From contig JACPZP010000035.1 in assembly GCA_016195405.1 (NCBI GenBank), positions 1-54,371 of the forward strand: 54,371 nt of DNA. Direction: 5' to 3'. The translations under genes were made by a program, and so were the position numbers. Shown here in pieces: positions 16,594-26,144 of the stretch. Numbering within the stretch: the first letter of the stretch is position 1; each line of letters begins with the position of its first letter. This stretch comes from Planctomycetota bacterium. GTDB taxonomy: Bacteria; Planctomycetota; Planctomycetia; Gemmatales; Gemmataceae. The notes under the pieces were generated by a model. The model did not search any database. It was given only the letters and a program-made list of their open reading frames with translations, and had not been told where the DNA came from.

Positions 16594-19509
16594 GTTGGCG
16601 GCCAACACTTCGTCAATCGCCCGAAGTAGCTCGGCCGCCTGGATCGGCTTGGCGACGTAGCCGTCCATGCCCGCCTCCAGGCAGCGTTCCCGGTCGCCTT
16701 TCATGGCGTGCGCGGTCATGGCCACGATCGGCTGCCGCCTCGTCCGCCGGCTGTCCGGAGCGTGCTCTTCGGCCCGAATCGCCGCGGTCGCCTCCATGCC
16801 GTCCATTTCCGGCATTTGCACGTCCATTAGGACGAGATCGAACGGCCGTTCGCGCCACATCTCGAGCGCTTTGAGACCCGTTTCGGCGACCGCCACTTCA
16901 TGGCCGTGCTTTTCCAGGATGCGCACTGCCAGCAGTTGGTTGACCGGGCTGTCCTCAGCCAACAGGATGCGCAACGACGATTTCCCATTGACCGAAGTCG
17001 GCCACGCTGCCGGCTGCGGTTGCGGAGATTTGGCGGGTCGCATTCCGAGGCAGCGCAAAAGGGTCTCGAGAAGCTCGGCTTGGCGAATCGGCTTCGAGAG
17101 ATAGGCGGCAATGCCCAAGCTGCGCGATCTGGCGGCGTCGCCCGGTTGGTCCCCGGACGAGAGCATCAGCACCGTAGCAACGCCCAGGCCGACGCTGGCT
17201 TGCATTTGCTCCGCGACCGTGAAGCCGTCCAGTTCCGGCATCCTGGCGTCGAGGAGGACGAGTCGAAAGGGAGTTCCGCAAGCGGCGGCCTCACGCAGCT
17301 TGGCGAGACCTTCCCTGCCGCTTTCGGCCAAGCTGGGTTTCATCTGCCAATGCGTCAAGAGTTCGAAGAGGAGCGTGCGGTTGGTGGCGTTGTCGTCGAT
17401 CACCAATACAGGCAGCCCCCACAACGCTTGGGGAGAGAGCGGCTTGGCGGCGACTCGCGACGTGTTCGCCTTTCCCAGCCGTGCCGTGAAATGAAACGTG
17501 CTGCCCACGCCCGCCGTGCTTTCCAACCAAATGCGGCCAGCCATCATCGAGACCAGGCGGCTGGTGATGGTCAGGCCCAGCCCGGTGCCGCCGTACTTCC
17601 GCGTTGTCGAGCCGTCCGCTTGCGTGAACGGGTCGAAGATGCTGCGCTGCTTTTCCGGCGAGATGCCGATGCCGGAATCCGTCACGGAAAACTGCAGTGT
17701 CCAAACGCCGCCGACCTCAAGCTCAGCGATGCACACGCGCAGGGCGATTTCGCCTCTCTCAGTGAATTTGATGGCGTTGCCGACCAGGTTGATGAGAATC
17801 TGCTGAAGCCGGACGGGATCGCCGACCATCATGTCGGGCACATCCAGGGCGACGCTGCAAATCACTTCCAAGCCTTTGGCGTGCGCGCGGTGGCAAAGCG
17901 GCTTGAGGAGTCGGTCGAGGAAGTCACGCACGTCGAATGGGATGGGATCGAGTTCCAGCTTACCCGCTTCGATCTTGGAGAAATCGAGGATGTCGTTGAT
18001 GACCACCAGGAGGGCGTTGGCGCTGTCGCGGACCATCTGCAGGTAATCCCGTTGCTCGGCACTCAACTCGGTCGTCAGAGCCAGCTCCGTCATGCCCAAA
18101 ATGCCGTTCATCGGCGTGCGGATTTCATGGCTCATGTTGGCCAGGAACTCGCTCTTGGCCCTGTTGGCGGCCTCGGCGCGCACGCGCGCTTCGCGCAGCT
18201 CTTCGGCCTGGCAGGCCAGGGCACGCTCAAACTGTTTGCGGTCGGTGACGTCGCGGGTGATGCTGCGGACGTGGACGAGCCGGCCTTCTTCCCACAAGCC
18301 GTTGGCGTCGATGAGCACGTCCTTGACGGCGCCGCGCCGGCAACACATCTGGGACTCGAAATCGCGAACGGTTTTGCCGCGCTCGAGTTGCGCCCACATG
18401 ATGCGAAAGCGATCTTCGTCCGCGAAAAAGCCGGCGAGCGGCTTGCCGACATACTCTTCGCGCACCAATTCCAGCAACTCCAACTCCGCCTGATTGGCCT
18501 TGAGGATCACGCCATCCGGGCCGACCCAGCGCAGGCCCAGTGAGGCGTGATCGAAGAAATCAGCCAATTCTTGTTCGCGGCGGCCAAGCTGGGCCATGGC
18601 CCTTTGACGCTGCAAATATTGGCCGAGCTGATTGCCGATGACCGCGAACGTCTGCAAAAGAGCGTCGTCCGGCATTTCCAGGCGCTTGCCGTAAAACTCA
18701 AGGACTCCGAGCACTTCCTGCCCGCCCCGGACGGGGAACGCGAAGCCGGTTTCAAAGCCCGCCAGATACGCCTCGGTCTTGAGCAGGTAGTTGGCGTCGT
18801 CAGCCAGCTGTGGAATCCAGCTGGTGGCGCCGCTCTTCCAGACGCGCCCCGGCAAATCGATGCCGCGCGCCAAGGTCAACTTGGCGGTGGCGAGTTCAAA
18901 GGCCGTCGTCCCCAGTTCATCGGACCTCCAGGTGTCGCTGCAATGCAAGAGGCCGGCTTCTTCCTCGGCATGCCAGAAGAAGCCGATGTCCCACAACAGA
19001 TTCTCACCGATCGCCTGGAGGATGCGCGCGCTCACCTCGTCGCGCTTGGGCGACATCGCCAGGATGCGGTTGACGGCGTGTTCGGTCCGGACGCGCCGCT
19101 CCATGCGCCGCCGTGCCGTGATGTCGCGCAGAAAGATGGTGAAAAGCCAACCGTCCGGGGTGTGGATGGGATGGAGGGTGAATTCCACCAAGATGCTTTG
19201 GCCGTCGCCGCGAACCCAGTTGCTCTCATCCTGCCAGGCCTCGGGATCGGGCCCGCCGTCCACGAACTTGGCGAGACGGTCGCGAAACCCTTGTTGCTCA
19301 GGGGGCGGCAGGACGCGCTGGACAAGCTCCTCGTTCAAAACGTCGCCGCGAAGAAAGCCCAGCGTATGCTCCGCCGCCGCGTTGAACTCGAGGATGCGCC
19401 CCAACTGGTCGATGGTGATGATGCAATCCAGGGCGGCGTCGAGAAGCAAGGTGCGTGCGTGCGAAGCCAAGCGCGTTTGCGAATTCTCAGGAATAATCAA
19501 GGAATCCAT
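16570..19509 (-). CDS. Hybrid sensor histidine kinase, PAS-GAF-PAS-HisKA-HATPase-REC-REC (979 aa)
   Basis: A large cytoplasmic-looking phosphorelay kinase with no clear membrane helix. PAS lies at about 25-135 ([21 protein letters not shown]), GAF at about 145-300, and a second PAS at about 310-430. The dimerisation/phospho-acceptor domain has [15 protein letters not shown] with His461. The ATPase has the N box ([14 protein letters not shown]) and G boxes (DSGIGI, GGTGLGL). Two receiver domains follow, with phospho-acceptor Asp754 ([13 protein letters not shown]) and Asp896 ([13 protein letters not shown]). There is no Hpt domain, so a partner must complete the relay. The start at 19509 has only a weak ribosome site. 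It converges on flgL, but a role in motility is not shown. Confidence 0.95.
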   Translation of the reverse strand: MDSLIIPENSQTRLASHARTLLLDAALDCIITIDQLGRILEFNAAAEHTLGFLRGDVLNEELVQRVLPPPEQQGFRDRLAKFVDGGPDPEAWQDESNWVRGDGQSILVEFTLHPIHTPDGWLFTIFLRDITARRRMERRVRTEHAVNRILAMSPKRDEVSARILQAIGENLLWDIGFFWHAEEEAGLLHCSDTWRSDELGTTAFELATAKLTLARGIDLPGRVWKSGATSWIPQLADDANYLLKTEAYLAGFETGFAFPVRGGQEVLGVLEFYGKRLEMPDDALLQTFAVIGNQLGQYLQRQRAMAQLGRREQELADFFDHASLGLRWVGPDGVILKANQAELELLELVREEYVGKPLAGFFADEDRFRIMWAQLERGKTVRDFESQMCCRRGAVKDVLIDANGLWEEGRLVHVRSITRDVTDRKQFERALACQAEELREARVRAEAANRAKSEFLANMSHEIRTPMNGILGMTELALTTELSAEQRDYLQMVRDSANALLVVINDILDFSKIEAGKLELDPIPFDVRDFLDRLLKPLCHRAHAKGLEVICSVALDVPDMMVGDPVRLQQILINLVGNAIKFTERGEIALRVCIAELEVGGVWTLQFSVTDSGIGISPEKQRSIFDPFTQADGSTTRKYGGTGLGLTITSRLVSMMAGRIWLESTAGVGSTFHFTARLGKANTSRVAAKPLSPQALWGLPVLVIDDNATNRTLLFELLTHWQMKPSLAESGREGLAKLREAAACGTPFRLVLLDARMPELDGFTVAEQMQASVGLGVATVLMLSSGDQPGDAARSRSLGIAAYLSKPIRQAELLETLLRCLGMRPAKSPQPQPAAWPTSVNGKSSLRILLAEDSPVNQLLAVRILEKHGHEVAVAETGLKALEMWRERPFDLVLMDVQMPEMDGMEATAAIRAEEHAPDSRRTRRQPIVAMTAHAMKGDRERCLEAGMDGYVAKPIQAAELLRAIDEVLAANKGDIHVF

Positions 19510-19681
19510 GGTCGCTCGCGCCGCCGCCGAGTGGTTTTCCGAATAAAGCTGGCTGCACTGGACATTCTTTTATCGTGGGTGGAACGAAACTCTTGCCGAG
19601 AAATGAAAGGCCGCCGTTTAGTGGACGTAAAGGCGGTCCGTCCGCATTGATCGTTTTGGCTTGCGCGGTTATAAGCATTGC

Positions 19682-20674
19682 ATGGTTCCCACGATCTCGC
19701 TGATACTGCCTTCGCGCGCCCGGCCCCAAGCGCTCGCCAAGCTCTTTGCCAGCTTGGCGGCGAACACGCGGCGTCCAGACACGTTCGAAGTGATCGTGGT
19801 CGCTGACGCCGACGATCCCGCCACACGGGCGGTGGCAAACGACAAGCTCCATGTGAAGCACGCGATTGTCCGTCCCGGTCTAACCATGGGCGCGCTCAAC
19901 ATGGCCGGCTACGAAGCCGCCACGGGCCGGATTCTGATGCTTCTCAACGACGACGTCGTTTGCCAAACACCCGGCTGGGACGAGTTAGTCCGCACCTGCT
20001 TTGCCGCCTACGAGGATGAGATTCTGCTGGTCCACGTCAACGACACGGTGATGCAGAAAGCCCTTTGCACGTTTCCGATCGTATCGCGGCGCTTCTGCGA
20101 GATAGCCGGCGGCATCTGCCCTCGCGAATACCACCGCTACCGCATCGACGATCACATCGAAGATCATTTCAACATGTTGTGGTTATTGGGGCAGCGTCGA
20201 ACCATTTATCTGCCCGAAGTTGTTTTCGAACACGACAACCACGTCACGAACGAGAACGGCGTGCGGCAGTATTTCTCGGAGCCGGCAACCCTCGCCGTCG
20301 ATGCGCCGATCTTCGACCGGTTCGCGGCTAGGCGAAAAGAGCTGACGCTCGAGTTGATGGAGGCGATTGCTGGTTCCGCAGGAGAACGAACGAAAACGCG
20401 CTGGCGGCGCCGTTTGGCCGAGATTGCCGATCCGTTTGCGCTGCGCCGCGCGGAACGGCTGCGCGTGATCAAGAATGCCGCGTTGGCCGAGCCAGCAAGG
20501 ATTCGTTGGCACGATACGTGGTGGAGCGACGTTTGCGAACGGCTCCAGAGATGCGTGAGGGAGACGGGATACCGCGGCCTGGCGAAATCCTTGGGAAAGA
20601 AGATTTGTAGTGCGGTGAGTGGTCGCCGCTTTGGGATTTTCGGATTTTCGCGCCGGCATGGACCGGCCGCGTAA
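19682..20674 (+). CDS. Family 2 (GT-A) glycosyltransferase (330 aa)
   Basis: The N-terminal GT-A fold is evident: VPTISLILPSRARPQALAKLF, FEVIVVADADD, then GRILMLLNDDVV with the metal-binding acidic residues. About 130 residues of helical, basic C-terminal region follow. I start it at the ATG at 19682. A TTG seven codons upstream is possible. No good ribosome site is visible, and the sequence TTATAAGC just upstream hints at a very short or absent leader. It is divergent from the sensor kinase, with a 172-base shared promoter region. It probably adds a sugar to a surface glycan. Donor and acceptor are unknown. Confidence 0.85.
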   Translation: MVPTISLILPSRARPQALAKLFASLAANTRRPDTFEVIVVADADDPATRAVANDKLHVKHAIVRPGLTMGALNMAGYEAATGRILMLLNDDVVCQTPGWDELVRTCFAAYEDEILLVHVNDTVMQKALCTFPIVSRRFCEIAGGICPREYHRYRIDDHIEDHFNMLWLLGQRRTIYLPEVVFEHDNHVTNENGVRQYFSEPATLAVDAPIFDRFAARRKELTLELMEAIAGSAGERTKTRWRRRLAEIADPFALRRAERLRVIKNAALAEPARIRWHDTWWSDVCERLQRCVRETGYRGLAKSLGKKICSAVSGRRFGIFGFSRRHGPAA

Positions 20675-20773
20675 GTGCGCCTGGACGCTCATCGGGATTT
20701 ATCCTTGCAATCTCCGCATAGCACGAATACGATTTCAGCGTTGAAGTACCAATTGCGATGAGGAGTCAGGTGC

Positions 20774-21232
20774 ATGATCTGCCAGGCGTGTGGCATTGAA
20801 GCGCCGACCAAATACGTCTCGTTTCATCAAAACGTCGGCGCTCTCGTGGTCCGCTTCTCGAAATCGACGGAAGGGCAGCTGTGCAAGTCGTGCATTCACA
20901 AACACTTTTGGTCTATGACCGGCACTACCTTTGTCCTCGGGTGGTGGGGCACAATCTCCTTCGTTATCACTCCGTTCTTCCTGTTGAACAATACGATTCG
21001 CTATATCACGTGTCTGGGGATGGCGCGCGTTCCGACCGGAGCACACGCGCCTGTCCTGACAAACGAGGCGGTGGAGCGGATCGAGCCTCATGCACAATTC
21101 TTGTTTGATCGCCTCGACGGTGGCGATCCTTTGGAGCGAGTCGCCGCTGAGGTCGCGGAAATGTCCGGGGTTACGCCAGGGGAGGTGGTGCTGTACGTGC
21201 ATGAGGCGGTTCAGGGCGAGTCGCGAGAATAG
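20774..21232 (+). CDS. Zinc-ribbon membrane protein of planctomycete type (152 aa)
   Basis: Two CxxC pairs (MICQACG and LCKSC) form a likely zinc ribbon around residues 3-45. A hydrophobic double segment follows at about 52-80 (TTFVLGWWGTISFVITPFFLLNN). The C-terminal soluble tail is acidic. AGGAG lies eight bases before the ATG. I recall closely similar small proteins in planctomycetes, all without a known function. It stands alone between genes on both sides. Confidence 0.8.
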   Translation: MICQACGIEAPTKYVSFHQNVGALVVRFSKSTEGQLCKSCIHKHFWSMTGTTFVLGWWGTISFVITPFFLLNNTIRYITCLGMARVPTGAHAPVLTNEAVERIEPHAQFLFDRLDGGDPLERVAAEVAEMSGVTPGEVVLYVHEAVQGESRE

Positions 21233-21235
21233 AAG

Positions 21236-21631
21236 CTACCACCACGGAAGCCCAAGCCAGCGGCGAATCCTTTCAGCCAATGTCTCTTCCATTCTAGAAG
21301 CCTCGTCCAAGTACATGTCAATCGCCTCGCCGTTTTTGAAGGCAATGCTTATGTCCACGTCTGCGGCGCTCCAACGCAGAAAATGGTTAGCTTCTGTCCA
21401 AACAGCCCGAAGAGACACGAATGGGTGAATTTTTCCGGGTCCGTAGTCCCCCGATGGACCGCCAAGCACCTCTTCAATCTCCGGAAGTGTCATTCCCGCA
21501 CGGATCTTAGCAAAGCTCTCCTTGGTAATTCGATGCCGTGGCGCGGTCACGCAGAGAATGCCGATGACTCCTACTCCCATGAAGGCGAGCAATCCGGGCA
21601 AACTCATCAATACTTTCTGATTGCGTCTCAT
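21236..21631 (-). CDS. Small anchored protein with BamE/SmpA-like domain, copy 2 (131 aa)
   Basis: A membrane anchor (LPGLLAFMGVGVIGILCV) is followed by the pattern KIRAGMTLPEIEEVLGGPSGDYG, typical of SmpA/OmlA-like small domains. The C-terminus ends RRWLGLPWW, nearly the same as in the next gene upstream on this strand, with which it forms a tandem duplicated pair. ATG at 21631 is preferred. GTG at 21649 would overlap the upstream gene by ten bases. It converges on the zinc-ribbon gene with a gap of only three bases. Function is unknown. Confidence 0.72.
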   Translation of the reverse strand: MRRNQKVLMSLPGLLAFMGVGVIGILCVTAPRHRITKESFAKIRAGMTLPEIEEVLGGPSGDYGPGKIHPFVSLRAVWTEANHFLRWSAADVDISIAFKNGEAIDMYLDEASRMEETLAERIRRWLGLPWW

Positions 21632-21639
21632 GCGCGCGC

Positions 21640-22014
21640 TTACCACCACGGAAGCCGAAACCAGCGGCGGAGTTTGTCAACAAAGTGTTCGTCGGGAACG
21701 GAAAGAAGTGCGCAATCCATGACTTTCAATTCATTGTCAAACACCACGAAAGCGAAAGTTTCTTGTGCGAGCCAAGCTCGCCCGTCCCCCGTTTCTGTGA
21801 TGTAATCGACAAACACTATTTCATTACAGAAGACTTGTTGCGGGCCAAGTCCGTAGTTCCCCGCCGGCATGCCGATAGTCGCCCGGACCTCTTGGTACGT
21901 CATTCCATTCTTGAGTCTTGCAAATCTCTCCTCCAATTCCTTGTCCGTCAATCCAGGGTGGGATGGGATCGCCAAACGGAAGCAGACGATTCCCGCCAAA
22001 AAACAAGCGACCAA
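21640..22014 (-). CDS. Small anchored protein with BamE/SmpA-like domain, copy 1 (at least 124 aa)
   Basis: It is a paralogue of the following gene: an anchor (VACFLAGIVCFRLAI), the conserved RLKNGMTYQEVRATIGMPAGNYG, and a C-terminus RRWFRLPWW. The coordinates begin at a TTG. In the same frame an ATT at 22047, with AAGGTAGG just before it, would give ITKSRLLISLGLVACFLAG, a better signal-anchor with basic residues. I think that longer form is more likely but cannot prove it. The paralogues share a nearly identical 3' end, so the duplication included the stop region. Confidence 0.7.
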   Translation of the reverse strand: MVACFLAGIVCFRLAIPSHPGLTDKELEERFARLKNGMTYQEVRATIGMPAGNYGLGPQQVFCNEIVFVDYITETGDGRAWLAQETFAFVVFDNELKVMDCALLSVPDEHFVDKLRRWFRLPWW

Positions 22015-22089
22015 GCCTAGGGAAATCAGAAGTCTACTTTTCGTAATGGCCTACCTTTGCATCCGTGTGCAATGCCGCACACATGGAAC

Positions 22090-23667
22090 TCATACTGTAT
22101 TGAGGCCCGTCATCGTCCTTTTTTTCTCGGGCAACGTAACTAAAGGCGCAGCCAGCTTGTCTGTCAGCAGGTCGCGTTCCAGCCGGCAACTCGTCATCGT
22201 GCGAATCTGCGCCGCGGCTTCCGGGCCGAAGCGACGTTCGATGCTTTCTAGGTACGACGGATTCGTGTAGTAGCGCTGAAACGCCTCATCCCGAAACGCC
22301 AAAACCTCACGGGCGGTGAGGTGGCGCGTCGGCAACGGCAGGCAATCGCGCGCGTGCTGTGAATAGCCGGTCCACTTCTCGGGCAGCGGCGTTCCATCGC
22401 GGACCGCGGCGGCGTACAGCGGGCTTCCGGGATACGCCATCGCCGAGTAGAAATTCGCGAAGGCACAATTCAACTCGACGGCGAGGTCGAACGTCGCATG
22501 CATGGTGTCGTGGTCATCCTCCGGCAGGCCGAAGATGTAGTTGCCGATCACGTGCATGCCGGCGGCGTGGATCTTGTCGACGATCTCGAAGACCTCGTCC
22601 TGGCGGAAGCGTTTGTCGGCATCGGCGCGGACGTGTTCGGCGCCGGCTTCGATGCCGAGAGCCAGCCAAGTGAAACCGGCGTCGCGCAAGGCGCCGAGCA
22701 TGCCGTCCTTGATCGTGTCCACGCGGGCATAAGCCCAGATGTTGAGGTCGTACTTTCGCTCGCGGATGCGCTCGCAGATGCCGAGTACGTGCTTGCGATT
22801 GAGGACGAACATCTCGTCGGCAATCTTGAGATGGTGTATGCCGAAGCGGTTAACTAACAGATCGATCTGGGCGAGGACGTGATCGGGGCTCCAGTAGCGA
22901 TAGCTGTTCGCGCTTTCGCGCAAGCCGCCCGCGCGTTCACCCGCCTTGAAAGGCGCCTGGATGCAGCAGAAGTTGCAATGATAGGGACAGCCCAAGGTCG
23001 TGTAGATGGCCGCGTACGGTTGCCGGCTCGGTTGGCCCAAGCAGTGCCAGTTGTGGGCGCGATACTTCGCCATTGGAAGAAGGTTCCACGCATCGAGGGC
23101 CGGCATTTCCGCGTCGAGATTGCCGACCAACGGCACGTCGGGATTGGCGACGATTCCGTCATCGACGCGACGCCATAGGCCAGGCACGTTGCCGAGCGCC
23201 GGCGCGGGTGACCGCAGCGCTTCGACGAGGGCCGGCAGCGTGACCACACCTTCGCCGGACGCAACGAAGTCGGCATCTTCTTCACGCAACGTGCGTTCGG
23301 GGTGTGACGCGACGTGGCCGCCCAAAAGCAGAACCGTTTGCTCGGGGGTTCGCGCCTTGATTGCGCTGGTGACGTTTCCGGCGGCGGTCATGATCTGCGT
23401 CGATGCCGACGGCTGATGGCCGTACACGACTACGGCGGCCAACAGCGGATTGAGTTCTTCGATACGGAGGGCGACTTGTTCCGGCCCCAGTTCTTCGGCC
23501 TCGGCATCGAGAATCTCGACCGACATGCCGCGTTTCAAGCAATAGCCGGCCATCAAGACCGCCCATACCGGCGGCTCGATGGCAGCTAATTCCTTGCCCA
23601 ACGACTGATAGACCCGGCCGCGGCTGGATGGATTGATGAGGACCAGGTCGAGGGATTTGTGTGGCAT
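22090..23667 (-). CDS. B12-binding radical SAM enzyme (525 aa)
   Basis: The N-terminal 150 residues form a cobalamin-binding-like Rossmann domain (LDLVLINPSS, VWAVLMAGYCLKRGMSVEILDAEAEEL, LLGGHVASHPERTL). The radical SAM core has the cluster motif CPYHCNFC at about residues 226-233 and the following GLPEDDHDTM segment. Members of this class carry out methylations, ring contractions and rearrangements. The substrate here is not predictable from sequence. AAGGA lies six bases before the ATG. It is the last gene of the sugar operon, after a 75-base gap that contains a palindromic repeat, so it may be only partly co-transcribed. A role in modifying the sugar or a lipid carrier is inferred from context. 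Confidence 0.9.
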   Translation of the reverse strand: MPHKSLDLVLINPSSRGRVYQSLGKELAAIEPPVWAVLMAGYCLKRGMSVEILDAEAEELGPEQVALRIEELNPLLAAVVVYGHQPSASTQIMTAAGNVTSAIKARTPEQTVLLLGGHVASHPERTLREEDADFVASGEGVVTLPALVEALRSPAPALGNVPGLWRRVDDGIVANPDVPLVGNLDAEMPALDAWNLLPMAKYRAHNWHCLGQPSRQPYAAIYTTLGCPYHCNFCCIQAPFKAGERAGGLRESANSYRYWSPDHVLAQIDLLVNRFGIHHLKIADEMFVLNRKHVLGICERIRERKYDLNIWAYARVDTIKDGMLGALRDAGFTWLALGIEAGAEHVRADADKRFRQDEVFEIVDKIHAAGMHVIGNYIFGLPEDDHDTMHATFDLAVELNCAFANFYSAMAYPGSPLYAAAVRDGTPLPEKWTGYSQHARDCLPLPTRHLTAREVLAFRDEAFQRYYTNPSYLESIERRFGPEAAAQIRTMTSCRLERDLLTDKLAAPLVTLPEKKRTMTGLNTV

Positions 23668-23680
23668 CGGGTTCCTTCCC

Positions 23681-23746
23681 GTAGGACGGATTTGTAATCC
23701 GTCCCTACATCACGGTCGGCAAGGACGGATTGCAAATCCGACTTAC
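23681..23746. repeat. Pair of palindromes of the GTAGGACGGATT type
   Basis: The first (23681-23708) is a hairpin GTAGGACGGATT-TGT-AATCCGTCC(C)TAC. The second (about 23721-23746) is a decayed copy centred on CGGATT-GCA-AATCCG. The stop codon of the upstream sugar-enzyme gene (TAA, 23743-23745) lies in the edge of the second copy. This kind of repeat is frequent in planctomycete intergenic regions as I recall them. Confidence 0.8.
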
Positions 23747-24945
23747 ATTACGCAGCCGTTCAGCAATTCGCACAGTCGGAGGATCTTTTCGCGCTCCAAT
23801 GTTGGGTAGTTGCCGATGTACATGCCGAAGAAATGCACGTGATCGGCACGCGGAAATGCTCTCCATGCGTCCGGACCCAACAGGCGGCGCAGATACGGTT
23901 GCCGTAGTTGATTGCCGCCGCCGGCTGTGCCGCGACGGTACTCGACGCCGGCGTCGTGCAACTCACGCTCGATTCGAGCGAACAATTCGTGGTCGGGCCG
24001 GCGGAGGATCAACGTGAAAGCGTAGTTGCTGCTGCCTTCGACGGCGAAATCGGTCTGGAACACGTCGGGATCGAGATGCTCCAGGAAACCATGCAGGTTT
24101 TCGGTGCGGCGGACGATCGTTTCGTCCAATCGTTGCAGTTGTGAACGGCCAATGACCGCGTTGATCTCCGTGCTGCGGAAGTTGTAGCCGGGATAGGCGA
24201 AGATGAAATCCGGATTCAAATCAGGATGCTCGTCATGATATTCACGGCGGCGGCTGGCCGAATCCAATTCGCGAACCATGCCGTGCGAGCGCAGCATCCG
24301 CAGCATCTCATACAACTCGGTGTTATTCGTCGAAACCATGCCGCCTTCGATGGTGCTGAGATGATGCGCGTAGTAAAACGAGAAGTTGGACGCCAAGCCG
24401 AATCCGCCGAGCTTGCGACTCTCGAACGTCGCGCCATGAGATTCGCACACATCTTCCAAGAGCGCGATGCCGCGGCGCTCCAGTTCCTTCAACAGGTTCG
24501 AAGTCAGAGCGTTGTAGCCCAGAACGTGCGTTAGGGAGACGGCGCGGGTGCGCGGCGTGACTTTCTCCAGCACTTGCTCGTTGTCCATGCCGAGCGTGCG
24601 CGGCTCGATGTCCACGAAGACCGGCTCGAAGCCGTTTTGCAATACGGCAGCGATGTCGGACACCCACGTGATCGCCGGCACGATGATCTCACCCGTGCCA
24701 TGGATCTCCTTGAGCGCGGTCAGGGTAAGGAAGTTGGCGGAGGATCCGGAATTGACGAAAACGCTGTGGCGAACGCCGAGCCAATCGGACCACTCCTCCT
24801 CGAAGGCGCGGACGTTGCGCGACTGGGTGAGGATCGGATCTTCCTGCTGCAGGAAATCGCAGACGGCGTCGAGGTCCGCCCGGCTGATGTTATTCTTCAT
24901 CAGCGGCCAATCGAGCTTGTCCTTTCTCGTCACCTGGCGTGTCAT
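23743..24945 (-). CDS. DegT/DnrJ-fold sugar 3-dehydratase, ColD-like, with His for catalytic Lys (400 aa)
   Basis: Overall this is a PLP-dependent sugar-aminotransferase fold (FVNSGSSANFLTLTALKE, IIVPAITWVSD, LLEDVCESHGAT). In aminotransferases the PLP-binding segment reads like SFHPTKNLTTGEGG. Here it is SFYYAHHLSTIEGG, so the Schiff-base Lys is His194. That exchange marks the dehydratases ColD (GDP-4-keto-6-deoxymannose 3-dehydratase) and RfbH/E1. The iron-sulfur cysteines of RfbH are not apparent, which favours a ColD-type enzyme making a 3,6-dideoxy-4-keto sugar. The ATG at 24945 overlaps the previous stop (TGATG), so translation is coupled. The nucleotide carrier is not known. Confidence 0.9.
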   Translation of the reverse strand: MTRQVTRKDKLDWPLMKNNISRADLDAVCDFLQQEDPILTQSRNVRAFEEEWSDWLGVRHSVFVNSGSSANFLTLTALKEIHGTGEIIVPAITWVSDIAAVLQNGFEPVFVDIEPRTLGMDNEQVLEKVTPRTRAVSLTHVLGYNALTSNLLKELERRGIALLEDVCESHGATFESRKLGGFGLASNFSFYYAHHLSTIEGGMVSTNNTELYEMLRMLRSHGMVRELDSASRRREYHDEHPDLNPDFIFAYPGYNFRSTEINAVIGRSQLQRLDETIVRRTENLHGFLEHLDPDVFQTDFAVEGSSNYAFTLILRRPDHELFARIERELHDAGVEYRRGTAGGGNQLRQPYLRRLLGPDAWRAFPRADHVHFFGMYIGNYPTLEREKILRLCELLNGCVM

Positions 24946-26144
24946 CAAAAAGGTCCCTTGAATTCGAGTTTCGCGAGCTTCGGTTCCTCGTCCGGAACCC
25001 AGCCGGTCTTCGTTCCTTCCACTAGATCGCGAGCCGCGGCGGCAATGGTGCGGCCATTGGGATAGAAGAGATCTTCCAGGCAGCGCGTGGTCGGGCAGGT
25101 GACCGGCGCGAAGCCCATGCGCTGCACGCGGAGGTCGCGCACGCCCATGAGTCTTTCAGCGATGGCGGCGACGATCTCGCTTCCCGCTCCGCAAGCGATC
25201 CAGCCATTGTCCACGACGAGAAGCCGGCCCGTGCGCTCCACTGAATCGGCGATGGTGTCTATATCGAGCGGGCTGAGCCAAATCGGGTCGATGACCTCGG
25301 CGTCGATCCCAGCCGTCGTCAGGTAGTGCCGTGCGGCCAGGCATTCCGTCTGCATGGCCGAGATGCCGACCAGCGTGATGTCGCTGCCGTGCGCGGTGAT
25401 GCGGGCTTTGCCGGGACGGACGAGATACGACTCCTCCGGCACGAGGCCGTGCGTAAAGTGCAAATGGCGGTGCTCGACGTAAAGCACGGGATTGTCGTCG
25501 CGGACCGCGGCGGCGAGACAGCCCTTGGCATCGTAAGGCGTGGCTGGAGCGACGACTTTGAATCCCGGCACGTGCATGAAAAAACTGTAGAGACCCTGCG
25601 AATGCTGAGCGCCTTGACCCCAGCTCTTGCCGATCATCGCTCGCACGACGAGCGGCACGTGGACTCGGCCGCCGTACATGTAGTGGCACTTCGCAGCGAC
25701 ATTCACGAGCTGGTTCATGGCCAGCATTAGGAAATCCATGCGAATGTGGACGTGGATGGGTCGAAGACCCGCGAGCGCCATGCCGATGGCGGCCCCGGTC
25801 ATCGCGTCCTCCGAGAGCGGCGTGCCGAAGACGCGCTCGGGGCCGTACTTCTCCGCCAGGCCCCGCGTGGTTCCTTGAATCGCCTTGGGATCATCGACGT
25901 CGAGGCCGAAAACCACGACGGATTCGTGTCGTGCCATTTCGAAGTCGGTCGCTTCGCGCAGCGCTTCCACGTAGGAGAGTGTCCGTGTTACGGGACGGGA
26001 AATCTCGCTCTGTTTGGCCGGGGCTGAGTCTTCGAAGCCCCAGACGTTCGCCTCGCCGGGGCTTCGCAAAGCCTCAGCCCCGGCCACACTCTTCGGCAAC
26101 GCCCTTGATTGGCGAGCGGGGCGCGTCGTCCGTGAAGCGGTCAT
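24945..26144 (-). CDS. Thiamine-diphosphate 2-oxoacid dehydrogenase E1 beta-like subunit (399 aa)
   Basis: It is the transketolase-like beta subunit: TLSYVEALREATDFEMARHESVVVFGLDV, GTPLSEDAMTGAAIGMALAGLRPI, QGLYSFFMHVPGFKVVAPATPYDAKGCL and the C-terminal swivel domain. The ATG at 26144 has AGGAGG seven bases upstream and overlaps the alpha-subunit stop (ATGA). Residues about 20-44 (VAGAEALRSPGEANVWG...SAPA) are encoded by a palindromic repeat inserted in frame just before the conserved start of the domain. No E2 or E3 gene is nearby. In avilamycin biosynthesis, AviB1/AviB2-type E1 pairs have been linked to adding a two-carbon branch to a sugar acid. A similar role here is inference. Confidence 0.9.
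   Translation of the reverse strand: MTASRTTRPARQSRALPKSVAGAEALRSPGEANVWGFEDSAPAKQSEISRPVTRTLSYVEALREATDFEMARHESVVVFGLDVDDPKAIQGTTRGLAEKYGPERVFGTPLSEDAMTGAAIGMALAGLRPIHVHIRMDFLMLAMNQLVNVAAKCHYMYGGRVHVPLVVRAMIGKSWGQGAQHSQGLYSFFMHVPGFKVVAPATPYDAKGCLAAAVRDDNPVLYVEHRHLHFTHGLVPEESYLVRPGKARITAHGSDITLVGISAMQTECLAARHYLTTAGIDAEVIDPIWLSPLDIDTIADSVERTGRLLVVDNGWIACGAGSEIVAAIAERLMGVRDLRVQRMGFAPVTCPTTRCLEDLFYPNGRTIAAAARDLVEGTKTGWVPDEEPKLAKLEFKGPF
26015..26086. repeat. 72-bp palindromic element inserted in frame in the E1 beta gene
   Basis: TGGCCGGGGCTGAG at 26015 is matched by its perfect complement ending at 26086. Imperfect inner arms (TCTTCGAAGCCCC and GGGGCTTCGCAAAGC) give one long hairpin. On the coding (minus) strand it is open from end to end and is read V-A-G-A-E to S-A-P-A. 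A related element at 31168-31278 has the same outer arms and the same entry frame, in the opposite orientation. Confidence 0.9.
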
